Assembly (NCBI GenBank): GCA_018824085.1
Contig: JAHJHI010000009.1
Location: 62,001 to 126,000, forward strand
Reading direction: 5' to 3'
Source: Gammaproteobacteria bacterium
Lineage (GTDB): Bacteria > Pseudomonadota > Gammaproteobacteria > Burkholderiales > Rhodocyclaceae
Length of the DNA stretch: 64,000 nucleotides
Below are positions 25,799 through 35,019 of this stretch, piece after piece. Position numbers and translations under genes: made by a program. Each line of letters begins with the position of its first letter. Position 1 is the stretch's first letter. The notes beneath the pieces are model-generated. The model ran no database searches. It saw only the letters and a list, made by a program, of their open reading frames with translations, and was not told the DNA's origin.

Positions 25799-28284
25799 CA
25801 GCGGGACTCCCGTCGTTGCAGCCGCAGTGCGTTGAGCACGACGACGAGTGAGCTGAGCGACATGCCGATGCCCGCCATCCACGGCGATATCCAGCCCAGC
25901 ATCGCCGGCGGGATGGCCAGCAGGTTGTAGGCGAAGGCCCAGCGAAGGTTCTGGCGCACCGTGGCCAGCGTTGCGCGCGCGGTATCGAAGCCGCGCCGCA
26001 GCGCGTCGAAACCCTGTGACAGCAGCACCATGTCGCCCTGCGCGCGCGCCAGTTCGGTGCCGCTGCCCATGGCGACCGACACCTGCGCCTGCGCCAGCAC
26101 CGGCGCGTCATTCACGCCGTCGCCCAGCATGGCGACGATGGCACCCCGTGACTGCAGTTCCTCGATGAAGGCGCGCTTGTCTTCCGGACTCATGCGCGCG
26201 TGCGCGTCGGCAATGCCCAGTACGCCCGCCAGCGCCCGCACAGGCGCCGTTGCATCGCCCGACAGCAGGCTCACGGAAACGCCCCGTTCGCGCAGCGCGG
26301 CCAGCAGTCCGGCGGCGCCAGCGCGCATCGTGTCGCCGAGGTCGAAGCGCGCGATCAGGCCGCGCCCGTCGCCGAGCCAGACCGGCGTCGCACTGCCGCC
26401 CGGCGGCACCGGCGCGGCAACGCCGGACAGCGCGCAGACGAAGTCGGCGTTGCCCAGGCGCACCTGCCGCCCTTCGCAACACGCCTGCACGCCCTGACCG
26501 GTTACCGCCGCCAGCCCGGAAAGCGCCGGTTGCCCGAGCGCAGCACCGTAGTGGCGCAGCGCGCGCGCGATGGGATGACTGGAGTGCTGTTCCAGCGCGG
26601 CCGCCAGCGCGGCCGCCGCGCCGGCATCCATGTCGCCGAGCACGCTGACGCGCTCGACGTGCATGTCCCCGGTGGTCAGCGTGCCGGTCTTGTCGAACAC
26701 GACATGGGTCACGCGGGCCAGCGTCTCGATGGCGTGCGCGCGCGTGACCAGCAGGCCGCTGCGCGACAGCACGCCGGTCGCCACCGTCAGCGCGGCCGGC
26801 GTGGCGAGCGACAGCGCGCACGGGCAGCTCACGACCAGCACCGACACGAACACCCACAGCGCGCGCGCCGGTTCCAGCCACAGCCAGACCGCACCGGTCG
26901 CGAAGGCCAGCACCAGCAGCGACGACACGAATCTCAGCGCGATGCGATCAGCAAACTGCACCACCTCGGGCCGGCTCGATGCGGCACGCCCGATCAGTCG
27001 ACGGATGGCCGCCAGCCGCGTGGCTTCGCCGACCTGCTCCACGTGCACGACCACCGGCGACGCGAGGTTCAGGCTGCCGCCGACGACGCGGTCTCCGACG
27101 CCGCGCGCCTGCGGCTTCGATTCGCCGGTGAGCAGGCTTTCGTCGACTTCGGTGCGACCATCGGCGAGCCGCCCGTCAGCCGGCATCACCTCGCCCGGCG
27201 CAACCACGACGTGGTCGCCAACCGCGAGCCGCGCCACCGGCACAGACTCGGTCTGCAGCGCCGGCCAGGCCGTGAAACGCTGCGTCAGTGCGGGCATCAC
27301 GCGTGCCAGCTCCTCGACGCCGCGCACCGCGCGCTGGCGCGCCAGCAGCTCCAGATGGCGCCCGGCCAGCAGCAGGAAGACGAACATCGTGACCGAATCG
27401 AAATACACCTCGCCGCCCTGCGTGAGCGTGGCCCACACGCTGGCGACGAAGGCACTGCCGACGCCGAGCGCGACCGGCAGGTCCATGCCGACGCGACGCG
27501 CGCACAGGTCGCGCCAGGCGCGGGAGAAGAAGGGACGCGCCGAATAGAGCACGACCGGCGTCGTCAGCACGAGGCTGGCCCAGCGCATCAGCGCGGCAAG
27601 GTCGCCGGACAGCTCCAGCTCGCCGGCCACGTATTCCGGCCACGCGTACATCATCACCTGCATCATGCCCAGGCCTGCCACGGCGAGGCGCCACAGCGAA
27701 TCACGCCGCTCGCCGCGCGCGACCGATTCCGCGTGGGCGCGGTCGTTCGGCCAGGCCTGGTAGCCGATGTCGATGACCGCGCGCAGGATGCCGGACAGCG
27801 CCAGCCGGCTCGGGTCCCACACCACGCGGGCGCGCCGCGTCGCGTAGTTGATGTCGAGCGACAGCACGCCCGGCAGGCGGCCGACGTGCTGCTCGTTCAG
27901 CCAGACACAGGCCGCGCAGCGAATGCCTTCGATGATGAGCAGCGCCTCGCGCGCATCGGCACAGTCCGGATGTTCGACGGTGCGCACGAAGTCGGCCTGC
28001 ACTTCGGGCAGGTCATAGACCGACAGGTCGCGCCCGGCATCCGCCTCCGGCGCCGCTTCGGGCAACGCATCGCGGTGCCGGTAGAAGGCGTCCAGACCGC
28101 CACCGCTGATCGCTTCGGCCACGGCGGCGCAACCGGCACAGCACATCGGCCGCGCGGCGCCGTCGATGCGCACGCGGTAGCGCACCGCGCCGTCGACCGG
28201 CAGTCCGCAGTGGTAGCAGCTCTCGGCCTGCGCACCATCGGCCGTCAGCAAGGTCGCCACGGGATCGGGGGCATTCATCGACAT
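25798..28284 (-). CDS. ccoI: Copper-exporting P1B-type ATPase for cbb3 oxidase (CcoI/FixI)
   Basis: 828 residues. The N-terminus has two Cys clusters, CYHCGLPV and MCCAGC, then a heavy-metal-associated domain with GIRCAACVW. Eight membrane helices follow, with the ion-binding SCPCALS (CPC near 487-489), phosphorylation site DKTGT (D about 531), TGES and the GDGVNDAPVL hinge. This is the CcoI/CtpA2 class that moves copper to the periplasm for cbb3 oxidase maturation, rather than CopA for detoxification. The linkage to ccoS supports this. No clear ribosome-binding site precedes the ATG. Confidence 0.95.
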   Translation of the reverse strand: MSMNAPDPVATLLTADGAQAESCYHCGLPVDGAVRYRVRIDGAARPMCCAGCAAVAEAISGGGLDAFYRHRDALPEAAPEADAGRDLSVYDLPEVQADFVRTVEHPDCADAREALLIIEGIRCAACVWLNEQHVGRLPGVLSLDINYATRRARVVWDPSRLALSGILRAVIDIGYQAWPNDRAHAESVARGERRDSLWRLAVAGLGMMQVMMYAWPEYVAGELELSGDLAALMRWASLVLTTPVVLYSARPFFSRAWRDLCARRVGMDLPVALGVGSAFVASVWATLTQGGEVYFDSVTMFVFLLLAGRHLELLARQRAVRGVEELARVMPALTQRFTAWPALQTESVPVARLAVGDHVVVAPGEVMPADGRLADGRTEVDESLLTGESKPQARGVGDRVVGGSLNLASPVVVHVEQVGEATRLAAIRRLIGRAASSRPEVVQFADRIALRFVSSLLVLAFATGAVWLWLEPARALWVFVSVLVVSCPCALSLATPAALTVATGVLSRSGLLVTRAHAIETLARVTHVVFDKTGTLTTGDMHVERVSVLGDMDAGAAAALAAALEQHSSHPIARALRHYGAALGQPALSGLAAVTGQGVQACCEGRQVRLGNADFVCALSGVAAPVPPGGSATPVWLGDGRGLIARFDLGDTMRAGAAGLLAALRERGVSVSLLSGDATAPVRALAGVLGIADAHARMSPEDKRAFIEELQSRGAIVAMLGDGVNDAPVLAQAQVSVAMGSGTELARAQGDMVLLSQGFDALRRGFDTARATLATVRQNLRWAFAYNLLAIPPAMLGWISPWMAGIGMSLSSLVVVLNALRLQRRESR

Positions 28285-28385
28285 GGACGGAAAAGGCTCA
28301 TGCGCGCCATTCTAGAAGGCGGGTGGCGGCCCGCGCATGATGTGTGTCAATCACCCCGGCGGCGTGGCCGATGCGCCTGCACCGC

Positions 28386-30320
28386 TCAGCCGGCCGATTC
28401 GATCTGTTCCGAAATCGTCAGCCAGTCTTCTTCGTGCGCTTCCAGCGCCTCGTCCAGCTTCTGCATCTCGATGCCAAGTTCGCCGATTTCCTGCGGCGGC
28501 AGCGGCGTCGCGAGGCGGGCGGTGAGCGCGTGCTTCTTCGTCTGCAGTTCGAGTATGGCCTGTTCCAGCTTGCCCAGGCTGTTCTGCAGCGCCTTCAGAT
28601 TCACCGGCGCCTTCCTCGCAGCAGCAACCGGGGCCGCCGCAGGTTTTGCCGATTCGACCGGGTTCTTCAGCGATTCCTTCAGATCCTCGCGGGCGCGCTT
28701 CGCCTCGTTCAGCAGATAGCGCTGGTAGTCGTCCAGATCGCCCTCGAACGGTTCGATGCCGCCGTGCGACACCAGCCAGAATTCGTCGCACACGGAACGC
28801 AGCAGCGAACGGTCGTGGCTCACCAGCATCAGCGTGCCTTCGAATTCGTTCAGCGCGACAGCCAGTGCCTCGCGCGTGGCAAGGTCGAGGTGGTTGGTCG
28901 GTTCGTCAAGCAGCAGCAGGTTCGGGCGCTGCCACACCAGCATGCACAGCACGAGGCGCGCCTTTTCGCCGCCGCTCATCGTGCCGACCGGCTGCTTCAC
29001 CATGTCGCCGCTGAAATTGAAGGTGCCAAGGAAGGTCCGCAGGTCCTGTTCGCGTCCGCTCTGTCCGGCCGGCAGGCCCTCGCGCGCCATGCGCACCATG
29101 TGTTCGAGCGGATTGTCCTGCGGGCGCAGCACGTCGAGTTCCTGCTGCGCGAAATAGCCGATCGACAGCCCCTTGCCTTCGGTGACGCCACCGCCGAGCG
29201 GCGCCAGCGAACGCGCGATGGTCTTCACCGCGGTGGACTTGCCCTGACCGTTGGCGCCGAGGATGCCGATGCGCTGGCCGGCCATGACCGTCTTGTTCAC
29301 ATTGCGCACGATGGTGATCGGCGGCGCGCCGGCCGGCGCATCGTCCGGCGGCGGGTAGCCGAAGCTCGCATTCTCCATGACCAGCATGGGATTGGGCAGG
29401 CTGGCCGGTTCCTTGAATTCGAATGTGAAGTCCGCGCTGGCCAGCATGGGCGCGAGACGCTCCATGCGGTCGAGCGCCTTCACCCGGCTCTGTGCCTGCT
29501 TGGCCTTGCTCGCCTTGGCCTTGAAGCGCTGGATGAATTTCTGCAGGTGGGCGATCTTGTCCTGCTGCTTTTCGTACGCGTTCTGCTGCAGTTCCATCTG
29601 CTGCGCGCGCGTGTCTTCGAAGGTGCTGTAGTTGCCGCCATAGCGCGTGAGCTTGCCGGCGTCGATATGCACGGTGACGTTGGTGATCGCGTCGAGAAAT
29701 TCGCGGTCGTGGCTGATCACCACCAGCGTGCCTTCGTAACGGGACAGCCAGCTTTCCAGCCACACCAGCGCGTCGAGATCCAGGTGATTGGTCGGTTCGT
29801 CGAGCAGCAGCAGGTCGGACGGACACATCAGCGCGCGCGCCAGCTGCAGGCGCATGCGCCAGCCGCCGGAGAAGCTGTCCACCGGATTGCACAGTTCCGT
29901 CGTCTTGAAACCGAGCCCGAGGATCAGCGCCTGCGCGCGCGCCTGCGCGTCATGCGCGCCGGCGTCATGCAGCGCCATATAGGCATAGGCCATGCGCTCT
30001 CCGTCGTCGCTCGCCTCGGCCGCGTGCACTTCCTGCTGTGCCGCCAGCAGCGCGGTGTCGCCTTCGATGACGAAGTCGGTCGCCGGCTGGCCGGTTTCGG
30101 GCATGTCCTGCGCGACCTGCGCCATGCGCCACTGCGCGGGCCGGCTGAATTCGCCGGCGTCTTCGTGCAGCGTTCCGTTGAGCAGCGCGAACAGCGTCGA
30201 CTTGCCGGCACCGTTGCGCCCGACCAGGCCGATTTTCTCGCCCGGATTGAACGTGACCGATGCATTGTCGAGCAGCACCTTGGCGCTGCGGCGCAGGGTG
30301 ACGTTTCTGAGAGTGATCAT
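28386..30320 (-). CDS. ABC-F family ATPase (YheS-like)
   Basis: 644 residues with two ABC domains and no membrane part. Walker A motifs GRNGAGKST and GANGQGKST; signatures FSGGWRMR and MSGGEKAR; both Walker B segments read LLLLDEPTNHLD. The interdomain linker (about 245-300) is rich in Lys/Gln (KAKASKAKQAQSR), as in ABC-F translation factors that act in the ribosomal E site. A C-terminal extension (LKALQNSLGKLEQAILEL) is a predicted coiled coil. The ATG at 30320 was chosen because the first ABC domain starts at once (MITLRNVTLR). Confidence 0.94.
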   Translation of the reverse strand: MITLRNVTLRRSAKVLLDNASVTFNPGEKIGLVGRNGAGKSTLFALLNGTLHEDAGEFSRPAQWRMAQVAQDMPETGQPATDFVIEGDTALLAAQQEVHAAEASDDGERMAYAYMALHDAGAHDAQARAQALILGLGFKTTELCNPVDSFSGGWRMRLQLARALMCPSDLLLLDEPTNHLDLDALVWLESWLSRYEGTLVVISHDREFLDAITNVTVHIDAGKLTRYGGNYSTFEDTRAQQMELQQNAYEKQQDKIAHLQKFIQRFKAKASKAKQAQSRVKALDRMERLAPMLASADFTFEFKEPASLPNPMLVMENASFGYPPPDDAPAGAPPITIVRNVNKTVMAGQRIGILGANGQGKSTAVKTIARSLAPLGGGVTEGKGLSIGYFAQQELDVLRPQDNPLEHMVRMAREGLPAGQSGREQDLRTFLGTFNFSGDMVKQPVGTMSGGEKARLVLCMLVWQRPNLLLLDEPTNHLDLATREALAVALNEFEGTLMLVSHDRSLLRSVCDEFWLVSHGGIEPFEGDLDDYQRYLLNEAKRAREDLKESLKNPVESAKPAAAPVAAARKAPVNLKALQNSLGKLEQAILELQTKKHALTARLATPLPPQEIGELGIEMQKLDEALEAHEEDWLTISEQIESAG

Positions 30321-30583
30321 GCGGGTGAAGCTCCAGCGGATGGTCCCGCAACGACGAGCGAGGGCAAGACTCGGGAATGAATGGATTCGGGGCGCATGGC
30401 CGGGCAGACACGCGTTCGGGACGCCGCCGCCGTGATACACGGTGGTCTGGAACGCGACGTGCAGGGCCGACGCTCAGTGCGCCGGGTGCCGCAAGGCCGG
30501 CGCCACGGGGCGAAGTATCTTCGCCGGTGGCCGGTGCCGTCAATCGGCGATTGCGTCGGGCGGCCCGCAAGCCGCCCGCGTTC
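30321..30583. other. 263-base gap, nothing recognised
   Basis: The ABC-F gene starts at 30320 and amiC ends at 30584, both on the minus strand. The gap must carry the ABC-F promoter. I see no terminator hairpin with a T-tract and no credible small gene. Confidence 0.5.
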
Positions 30584-31900
30584 TCAGAGCATCGCCATGC
30601 GGGACTTGGCGAGCGGCGGGTTCTTCGCGAGGTAGCGGCGGATGCCGCGCAGGATGGCTTCGGCCAGCTTGTCCTGGTAGGCGTCGTCAGTCAGCCGCTT
30701 TTCCTCTTCCGGATTGGAGATGAAGGCGGTTTCCACGAGGATGGACGGAATGTCCGGCGCCTTCAGCACGGCGAAGCCGGCTTGCTCGACCTGCGCCTTG
30801 TGCAGCGTGTTGATGCCGCCGAGCTCGCCCAGCACTTCGCGGCCGAGCTTCATGGAGTCATTCATGGTCGCGGTCTGCGACAGGTCGAGCAGCGTGCGCG
30901 CGAGATAGCGGTCCTTGACGTCGAGATTGACGCCGCCTATCAGGTCGGCCGCGTTCTCGCGACGCGCGAGCCAGCGCGCGGCGGAGCTCGTGGCGCCGCG
31001 GTCAGACAGCACGAACACGGAGCTGCCGCGCGCGTCCGGGCGCACGAAGGCATCGGCGTGGATGGACACGAAAAGATCGGCCTGCACGCGACGTGCCTTG
31101 GCGACGCGCGTGCCCAGCGGCACGAAGAAATCGGCGTCGCGCGTGAGCACGGCGCGCATCGAGGGATCGGCGTCTATCTTGGCGCGCAGGCGCTGCGCCA
31201 CTTCAAGCGTCACGTTCTTCTCGTAGCTGCCACGGCGCCCGACTGCCCCGGGGTCCTCGCCGCCATGGCCGGGGTCGAGCACGATGGTGACCATGCGCGA
31301 CACGTCCTCTTCCTGTGCGGGCACCTGCCGGCGCGGCGGCTCGGGCGCCTTGCCCGGCACGTCCGGCTGATCGGGCGACGCGTCGCCCTCGTAGATGATG
31401 TCGCCACGGCGCGCAAGCTGCATCAGCGGATCAATCGCCTGCACCGGATAGACGTCCATGACGAGGCGGTGTCCGTACTGGCCGACCGGCGCGAGCTTGA
31501 ATACCTGGGGCTTCACCTCGGTCTTGAGTTCGAGCACGAGGCGCACCACACCCGGCTTGTTGCGCCCGGCGCGGATGAGCTTGATATAGGGGTCTGCGTC
31601 GGAAATCTTGCCCGGCAGGCTGCTCAGCACATTGTTGAGTTCTATGCCTTCGAGGTCGATGACCAGGCGTTCCGGGTCTTTCACGAGGAAGTGCGAAAAC
31701 GCAAGCTCGCCGCGGGATTCCAGCGTGATGCGGGTATATTCCAGCGCCGGCCAGACGCGCACTGCGAGCAGCGACGACACGGCTGCATGGCCGACCGGGC
31801 TGACCGACAGCAGCAGCGCGGCACCGGAAAACCCGAGAAAATTGCGGCGGGTCAGGCTGTCCCGCGCGGGGGTTCTGTCTGCGACAAACGGTTTAAACAT
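30584..31900 (-). CDS. amiC: N-acetylmuramoyl-L-alanine amidase (AmiC-type, Tat-exported)
   Basis: 438 residues. It has a twin-arginine signal (TRRNFLGFSG plus hydrophobic stretch), an AMIN localisation domain (about 45-160), a Pro-rich linker, and an Amidase_3 domain (about 205-430) with zinc-ligand motifs LDPGHGGEDPGA, E in SYEKNVTLEVA, SIHADAF and LVETAFISN. The enzyme cuts the amide between MurNAc and the stem peptide at the division septum. It overlaps tsaE by 49 bases. FtsEX, the usual upstream activator of such amidases through EnvC-type proteins, is encoded at 50.9-52.4 kb. Confidence 0.94.
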   Translation of the reverse strand: MFKPFVADRTPARDSLTRRNFLGFSGAALLLSVSPVGHAAVSSLLAVRVWPALEYTRITLESRGELAFSHFLVKDPERLVIDLEGIELNNVLSSLPGKISDADPYIKLIRAGRNKPGVVRLVLELKTEVKPQVFKLAPVGQYGHRLVMDVYPVQAIDPLMQLARRGDIIYEGDASPDQPDVPGKAPEPPRRQVPAQEEDVSRMVTIVLDPGHGGEDPGAVGRRGSYEKNVTLEVAQRLRAKIDADPSMRAVLTRDADFFVPLGTRVAKARRVQADLFVSIHADAFVRPDARGSSVFVLSDRGATSSAARWLARRENAADLIGGVNLDVKDRYLARTLLDLSQTATMNDSMKLGREVLGELGGINTLHKAQVEQAGFAVLKAPDIPSILVETAFISNPEEEKRLTDDAYQDKLAEAILRGIRRYLAKNPPLAKSRMAML

Positions 31901-32370
31901 GCCCGACCTCCTTCACTGCAGGCGGACAGACGCGCGCAACGTGCTTCGCCGACAACGGCGAGCGCGATGCGCAAATCGGGCGGCGGCAGATGCCTGCCTG
32001 CCTTGTCCGGCCACTCGACCAGACAGACAGGCGCATCGGCGCCACGGCGCCCGAAATATTCGTCAAGACCTGCTTCAATGAACTCATCCGGATGTACGAA
32101 TCGATAAAAATCAAAGTGATACAACGGGAAGTTTAAGCTAGAAATAGCATAAGATTCAAGTAGTGTGAAGGTCGGACTTTTCACTTTCCCCGTGTGGCCG
32201 AGCGCGCGCAGCACGCCACGTGTCAGCGTTGTCTTGCCGGCGCCGAGGTCGCCTTCGAGCCAGATGGCCAGCCCGGGCGCCAGAGCGCGCGACAGCGCTG
32301 CGCCCAGCGCCTCGGTGGCGGCGGTGTCAGCGAGGTCGAAATCGATGCATGCGGATTCGGATGAGGACAT
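31852..32370 (-). CDS. tsaE: tRNA threonylcarbamoyladenosine biosynthesis ATPase TsaE
   Basis: 172 residues. TsaE is the ATPase of the TsaBDE complex that makes t6A37 on ANN-decoding tRNAs. Motifs: Walker A GDLGAGKTT, KSPTFTLLESY, HFDFYR and LVEWPDKAG. The C-terminal 16 residues overlap the start of amiC by 49 bases, unusually long for this pair. The stretch 32095-32190 is markedly AT-rich in codon choice compared with its surroundings. It is divergent from queG, 60 bases away. Confidence 0.94.
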   Translation of the reverse strand: MSSSESACIDFDLADTAATEALGAALSRALAPGLAIWLEGDLGAGKTTLTRGVLRALGHTGKVKSPTFTLLESYAISSLNFPLYHFDFYRFVHPDEFIEAGLDEYFGRRGADAPVCLVEWPDKAGRHLPPPDLRIALAVVGEARCARLSACSEGGRACLNRLSQTEPPRGTA

Positions 32371-32430
32371 GAAGGTAAACGCGAAGTCGGTGCAGCCGGC
32401 ATTATCAACCGACGCGGGCCGCGCTCCCGC

Positions 32431-33504
32431 ATGAGTGGCGCGCTGCCCTGTCCGCCAGGCGCGCTCGCCTCGCGCATCCGCGACTGGGGACGCGAACTGG
32501 GCTTTGCGTCGGTGGGCATATCCGGCGTCGACCTGGGCGAGGCGGAAGCCCGGCTGATGGACTGGCTGGCCGCCGGGCGCCACGGCGCGCTGCACTATAT
32601 GGAACGCCACGGCGCGACGCGCGCCCGGCCGGCGGAACTGGTGCCCGGCACGGCGTCGGTCATCAGCGTGCGCATGCCGTACTGGCCGGCGTCGCACGAC
32701 GCGCAGGCGGTGCTGGATGACCCCGACGCGGCCTACGTTTCGCGCTACGCGCTCGGTCGCGACTATCACAAGGTGCTGCGCTCGCGGCTGCAGGCGCTGG
32801 CTGATCGCATCGAAGCGCTGGTCGGCCCCTTCGGCTACCGGGCCTTCACCGATTCGGCGCCGGTCATGGAGGTCGAGATCGCGCGCCGTGCGGCGCTTGG
32901 CTGGCGCGGCAAGCACACGCTGTTGCTGCATCGCGACGCCGGCTCGCTGTTTTTCCTCGGCGAGCTGTTCACCGACCTGCCGCTGCCCGCCGACGCGCCG
33001 CAGGCCGATCATTGCGGCACCTGCACGCGCTGCATCGACATCTGCCCGACGCGCGCCATCGTTGCGCCGTACCAGCTTGACGCGCGGCTGTGCGTGTCCT
33101 ACTTGACCATCGAACTCGACGGCCCGATTCCCGAGCCGCTGCGTCCGCTGATCGGCAACCGCATCTACGGTTGCGACGACTGCCAGCTGGTGTGCCCGTG
33201 GAACCGCCACGCGCAACTGGCAGTGGAACCCGACTTCGCCGTGCGCAACGGTCTGGACCGCGCGACGCTGGGCGAACTGTTCGCATGGAGCGCTGAAGAA
33301 TTCGACCAGCGCCTTGCCGGCAGCGCGATCCGCCGCATCGGCCACGCGCGCTGGCTGCGCAATATCGCCGTGGCACTGGGCAACGCGCCGGCGTCTCCAC
33401 AGGTGCGCGACGCGCTCGCCGCGCGCGCCGACCACCCGTCGGAAATGGTGCGCGAACACGTCGCCTGGGCACTGGCCCGCCAACATTCAACCGCCCGCGA
33501 ATGA
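32431..33504 (+). CDS. queG: Epoxyqueuosine reductase
   Basis: Cobalamin- and Fe-S-dependent enzyme that performs the last step of queuosine synthesis in tRNA. 357 residues with two ferredoxin-type clusters, CGTCTRCIDICPT and CDDCQLVCPW, a cobalamin-binding N-terminal part (YHKVLRSRL) and a C-terminal HEAT-like tail. The ATG overlaps nothing upstream; the stop overlaps slyX by 4 bases. Confidence 0.96.
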   Translation: MSGALPCPPGALASRIRDWGRELGFASVGISGVDLGEAEARLMDWLAAGRHGALHYMERHGATRARPAELVPGTASVISVRMPYWPASHDAQAVLDDPDAAYVSRYALGRDYHKVLRSRLQALADRIEALVGPFGYRAFTDSAPVMEVEIARRAALGWRGKHTLLLHRDAGSLFFLGELFTDLPLPADAPQADHCGTCTRCIDICPTRAIVAPYQLDARLCVSYLTIELDGPIPEPLRPLIGNRIYGCDDCQLVCPWNRHAQLAVEPDFAVRNGLDRATLGELFAWSAEEFDQRLAGSAIRRIGHARWLRNIAVALGNAPASPQVRDALAARADHPSEMVREHVAWALARQHSTARE

Positions 33505-33710
33505 CCGATATGAGTGAACGACTGAACGACCTCGAAGCCCGCATTACCTTGATGGACGACATGCTCGATGCGCTGAACCGCACCGTCTATGCGCAACAGC
33601 AGCAGATCGCGTCGCTGCAGCAACAGTTGCGCCACGTCTATCAGCAGATGCAGTCGCTGACGCCACCGGAAGCCGGCGACGGCGGACAGGAACTGCCGCC
33701 GCACTACTGA
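33501..33710 (+). CDS. slyX: SlyX family protein
   Basis: 69 residues forming one predicted coiled coil ([29 protein letters not shown] is split over two heptad runs) and the usual SlyX ending LPPHY. The function of SlyX is not known. It begins within the queG stop codon (ATGA) and its last 7 bases overlap the end of the converging gluQ gene. Confidence 0.88.
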   Translation: MTDMSERLNDLEARITLMDDMLDALNRTVYAQQQQIASLQQQLRHVYQQMQSLTPPEAGDGGQELPPHY

Positions 33711-34588
33711 GGCCGGATCGCGGGCAGCGGCGTCCAGTTCGCGCAGGCCCAGCCGAGCAGCGCGTCGCGCCCCGCAGCCACGACATCGGCGGGCGGTGCG
33801 AGTTGCAGGAAGGCGAGCGCCTGCGCCAGGTCAGCTACCGCAGCGGCCGGGTCGAGCGCCGGCGCCAGTGTCTGTTTCGACAGCTTTTCACCGTGCGCGT
33901 CGAACACCAGCGGCACATGCGCATGGCGCGGCACCGGTACGCCGAGCGCCCGCGCCACGAGCATCTGGCGCGGCGTCGAACCGAGCAGGTCGGCGCCACG
34001 CACGATATCGGTCACGCCCTGCGCCGCGTCATCGACGACCACAGCAAGTTGATAAGCGCAGTAGCCATCCGCGCGCCACAGCACGAAATCACCCACGTCG
34101 GCCGACACGTCGATCACCACGCGTCCGCACAGCGCGTCGTCGAACGCCACTTCGCCGGGCGGCACGCGCAGGCGCCAGGCACGCGCGGTGACGTCGCGCC
34201 GGTCGCGGCAGCGACCGGGATAACGACGGGTACCGTCGAGCGCGAGCGGCTGCGCGGCGAGATCGCGCCGCGTGCACTCGCAGCCGTAGGCCTGCCCATT
34301 GGCGACGAGCATGTCGAGTGCGGCACGATAGTGCGCCGTGCGCCGGCTCTGCCACAGCACCTCGCCGTCCCAGTGCAGGCCCAGCGCGTCGAGCTGACGC
34401 ATGATTTCGTCGGCGGCCGCCACGCTGCAGCGCGGTTCATCCACATCCTCGATGCGCAGCCGCCACAGCCCTCCCGCAACGCGAGCGTCCAGCCAGCTCG
34501 CCAGCGCGGCGACCAGCGAACCCCTGTGCAGCGGACCGGTCGGACTCGGAGCGAAGCGCCCGACGTAGCGCCGCCCATCGTTTAACAT
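33704..34588 (-). CDS. gluQ: Glutamyl-Q tRNA(Asp) synthetase
   Basis: 294 residues, a truncated glutamyl-tRNA synthetase without an anticodon-binding domain. It glutamylates the queuosine base of tRNA-Asp. The HIGH-like motif is in [14 protein letters not shown]; the KMSKS counterpart is KLSKQ; zinc ligands occur in CECTRRD and YPGRCRD. It converges with queG-slyX, so two queuosine genes sit end to end. It is divergent from the thioredoxin-like gene, with only 24 bases between starts. Confidence 0.96.
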   Translation of the reverse strand: MLNDGRRYVGRFAPSPTGPLHRGSLVAALASWLDARVAGGLWRLRIEDVDEPRCSVAAADEIMRQLDALGLHWDGEVLWQSRRTAHYRAALDMLVANGQAYGCECTRRDLAAQPLALDGTRRYPGRCRDRRDVTARAWRLRVPPGEVAFDDALCGRVVIDVSADVGDFVLWRADGYCAYQLAVVVDDAAQGVTDIVRGADLLGSTPRQMLVARALGVPVPRHAHVPLVFDAHGEKLSKQTLAPALDPAAAVADLAQALAFLQLAPPADVVAAGRDALLGWACANWTPLPAIRPQ

Positions 34589-34612
34589 TCCCGTTCGTCA
34601 CCAAGGACAACC

Positions 34613-34981
34613 ATGGCAACCATCGAACTCACCGAAGAAAATTTCAACTCGACCATCGAGAGCAGCGCCTTCGTCATCATTGATTTCTGGGCGCCCTGGT
34701 GCGCGCCCTGCCGCAATTTTGCCCCGATCTTCGAAGCCGCGTCCGAGGCGCATCCGGACATCGTGTTCGCCAAGGTGAATACGGAAGAGGAACAGGGCAT
34801 CGCGGGCGCGTTCTCGATCCGTTCGATTCCGACGCTGATGGTGTTCCGCGACCAGATCGTGCTCTATTCGCAGCCGGGCGCGCTGCCGGGCCAGCAGTTC
34901 GAACAGCTGATAGCGCAGGCGAGCGCGCTGGACATGGAGAAGGTGCGCGCCGAAGTCGCCGCCCAGCAGTCCGAAGGTTGA
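34613..34981 (+). CDS. Thioredoxin family protein
   Basis: 122 residues, one thioredoxin fold with the active site WAPWCAPC near residue 27-34 and the cis-proline in RSIPTLMVF. The CAPC pair differs from the CGPC of classical thioredoxin, which usually changes redox potential. No signal peptide, so cytoplasmic. It has a 13-residue C-terminal extension (EKVRAEVAAQQSEG) beyond the fold. Target unknown. Confidence 0.92.
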   Translation: MATIELTEENFNSTIESSAFVIIDFWAPWCAPCRNFAPIFEAASEAHPDIVFAKVNTEEEQGIAGAFSIRSIPTLMVFRDQIVLYSQPGALPGQQFEQLIAQASALDMEKVRAEVAAQQSEG

Positions 34982-35019
34982 CCCGGCGATCCGCGTGACG
35001 GTGCGCGCTCAATGCGGAC

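Noticed and set aside
26200-28719. 839-codon frame antisense to ccoI
   Set aside because: ccoI is unmistakable by its motifs; the opposite frame has shadow composition.
30321-30440. 40-residue N-terminal extension of the ABC-F protein
   Set aside because: The sequence before MITLRNVTLR has no family counterpart; an acceptable GGAG lies before the ATG at 30320.
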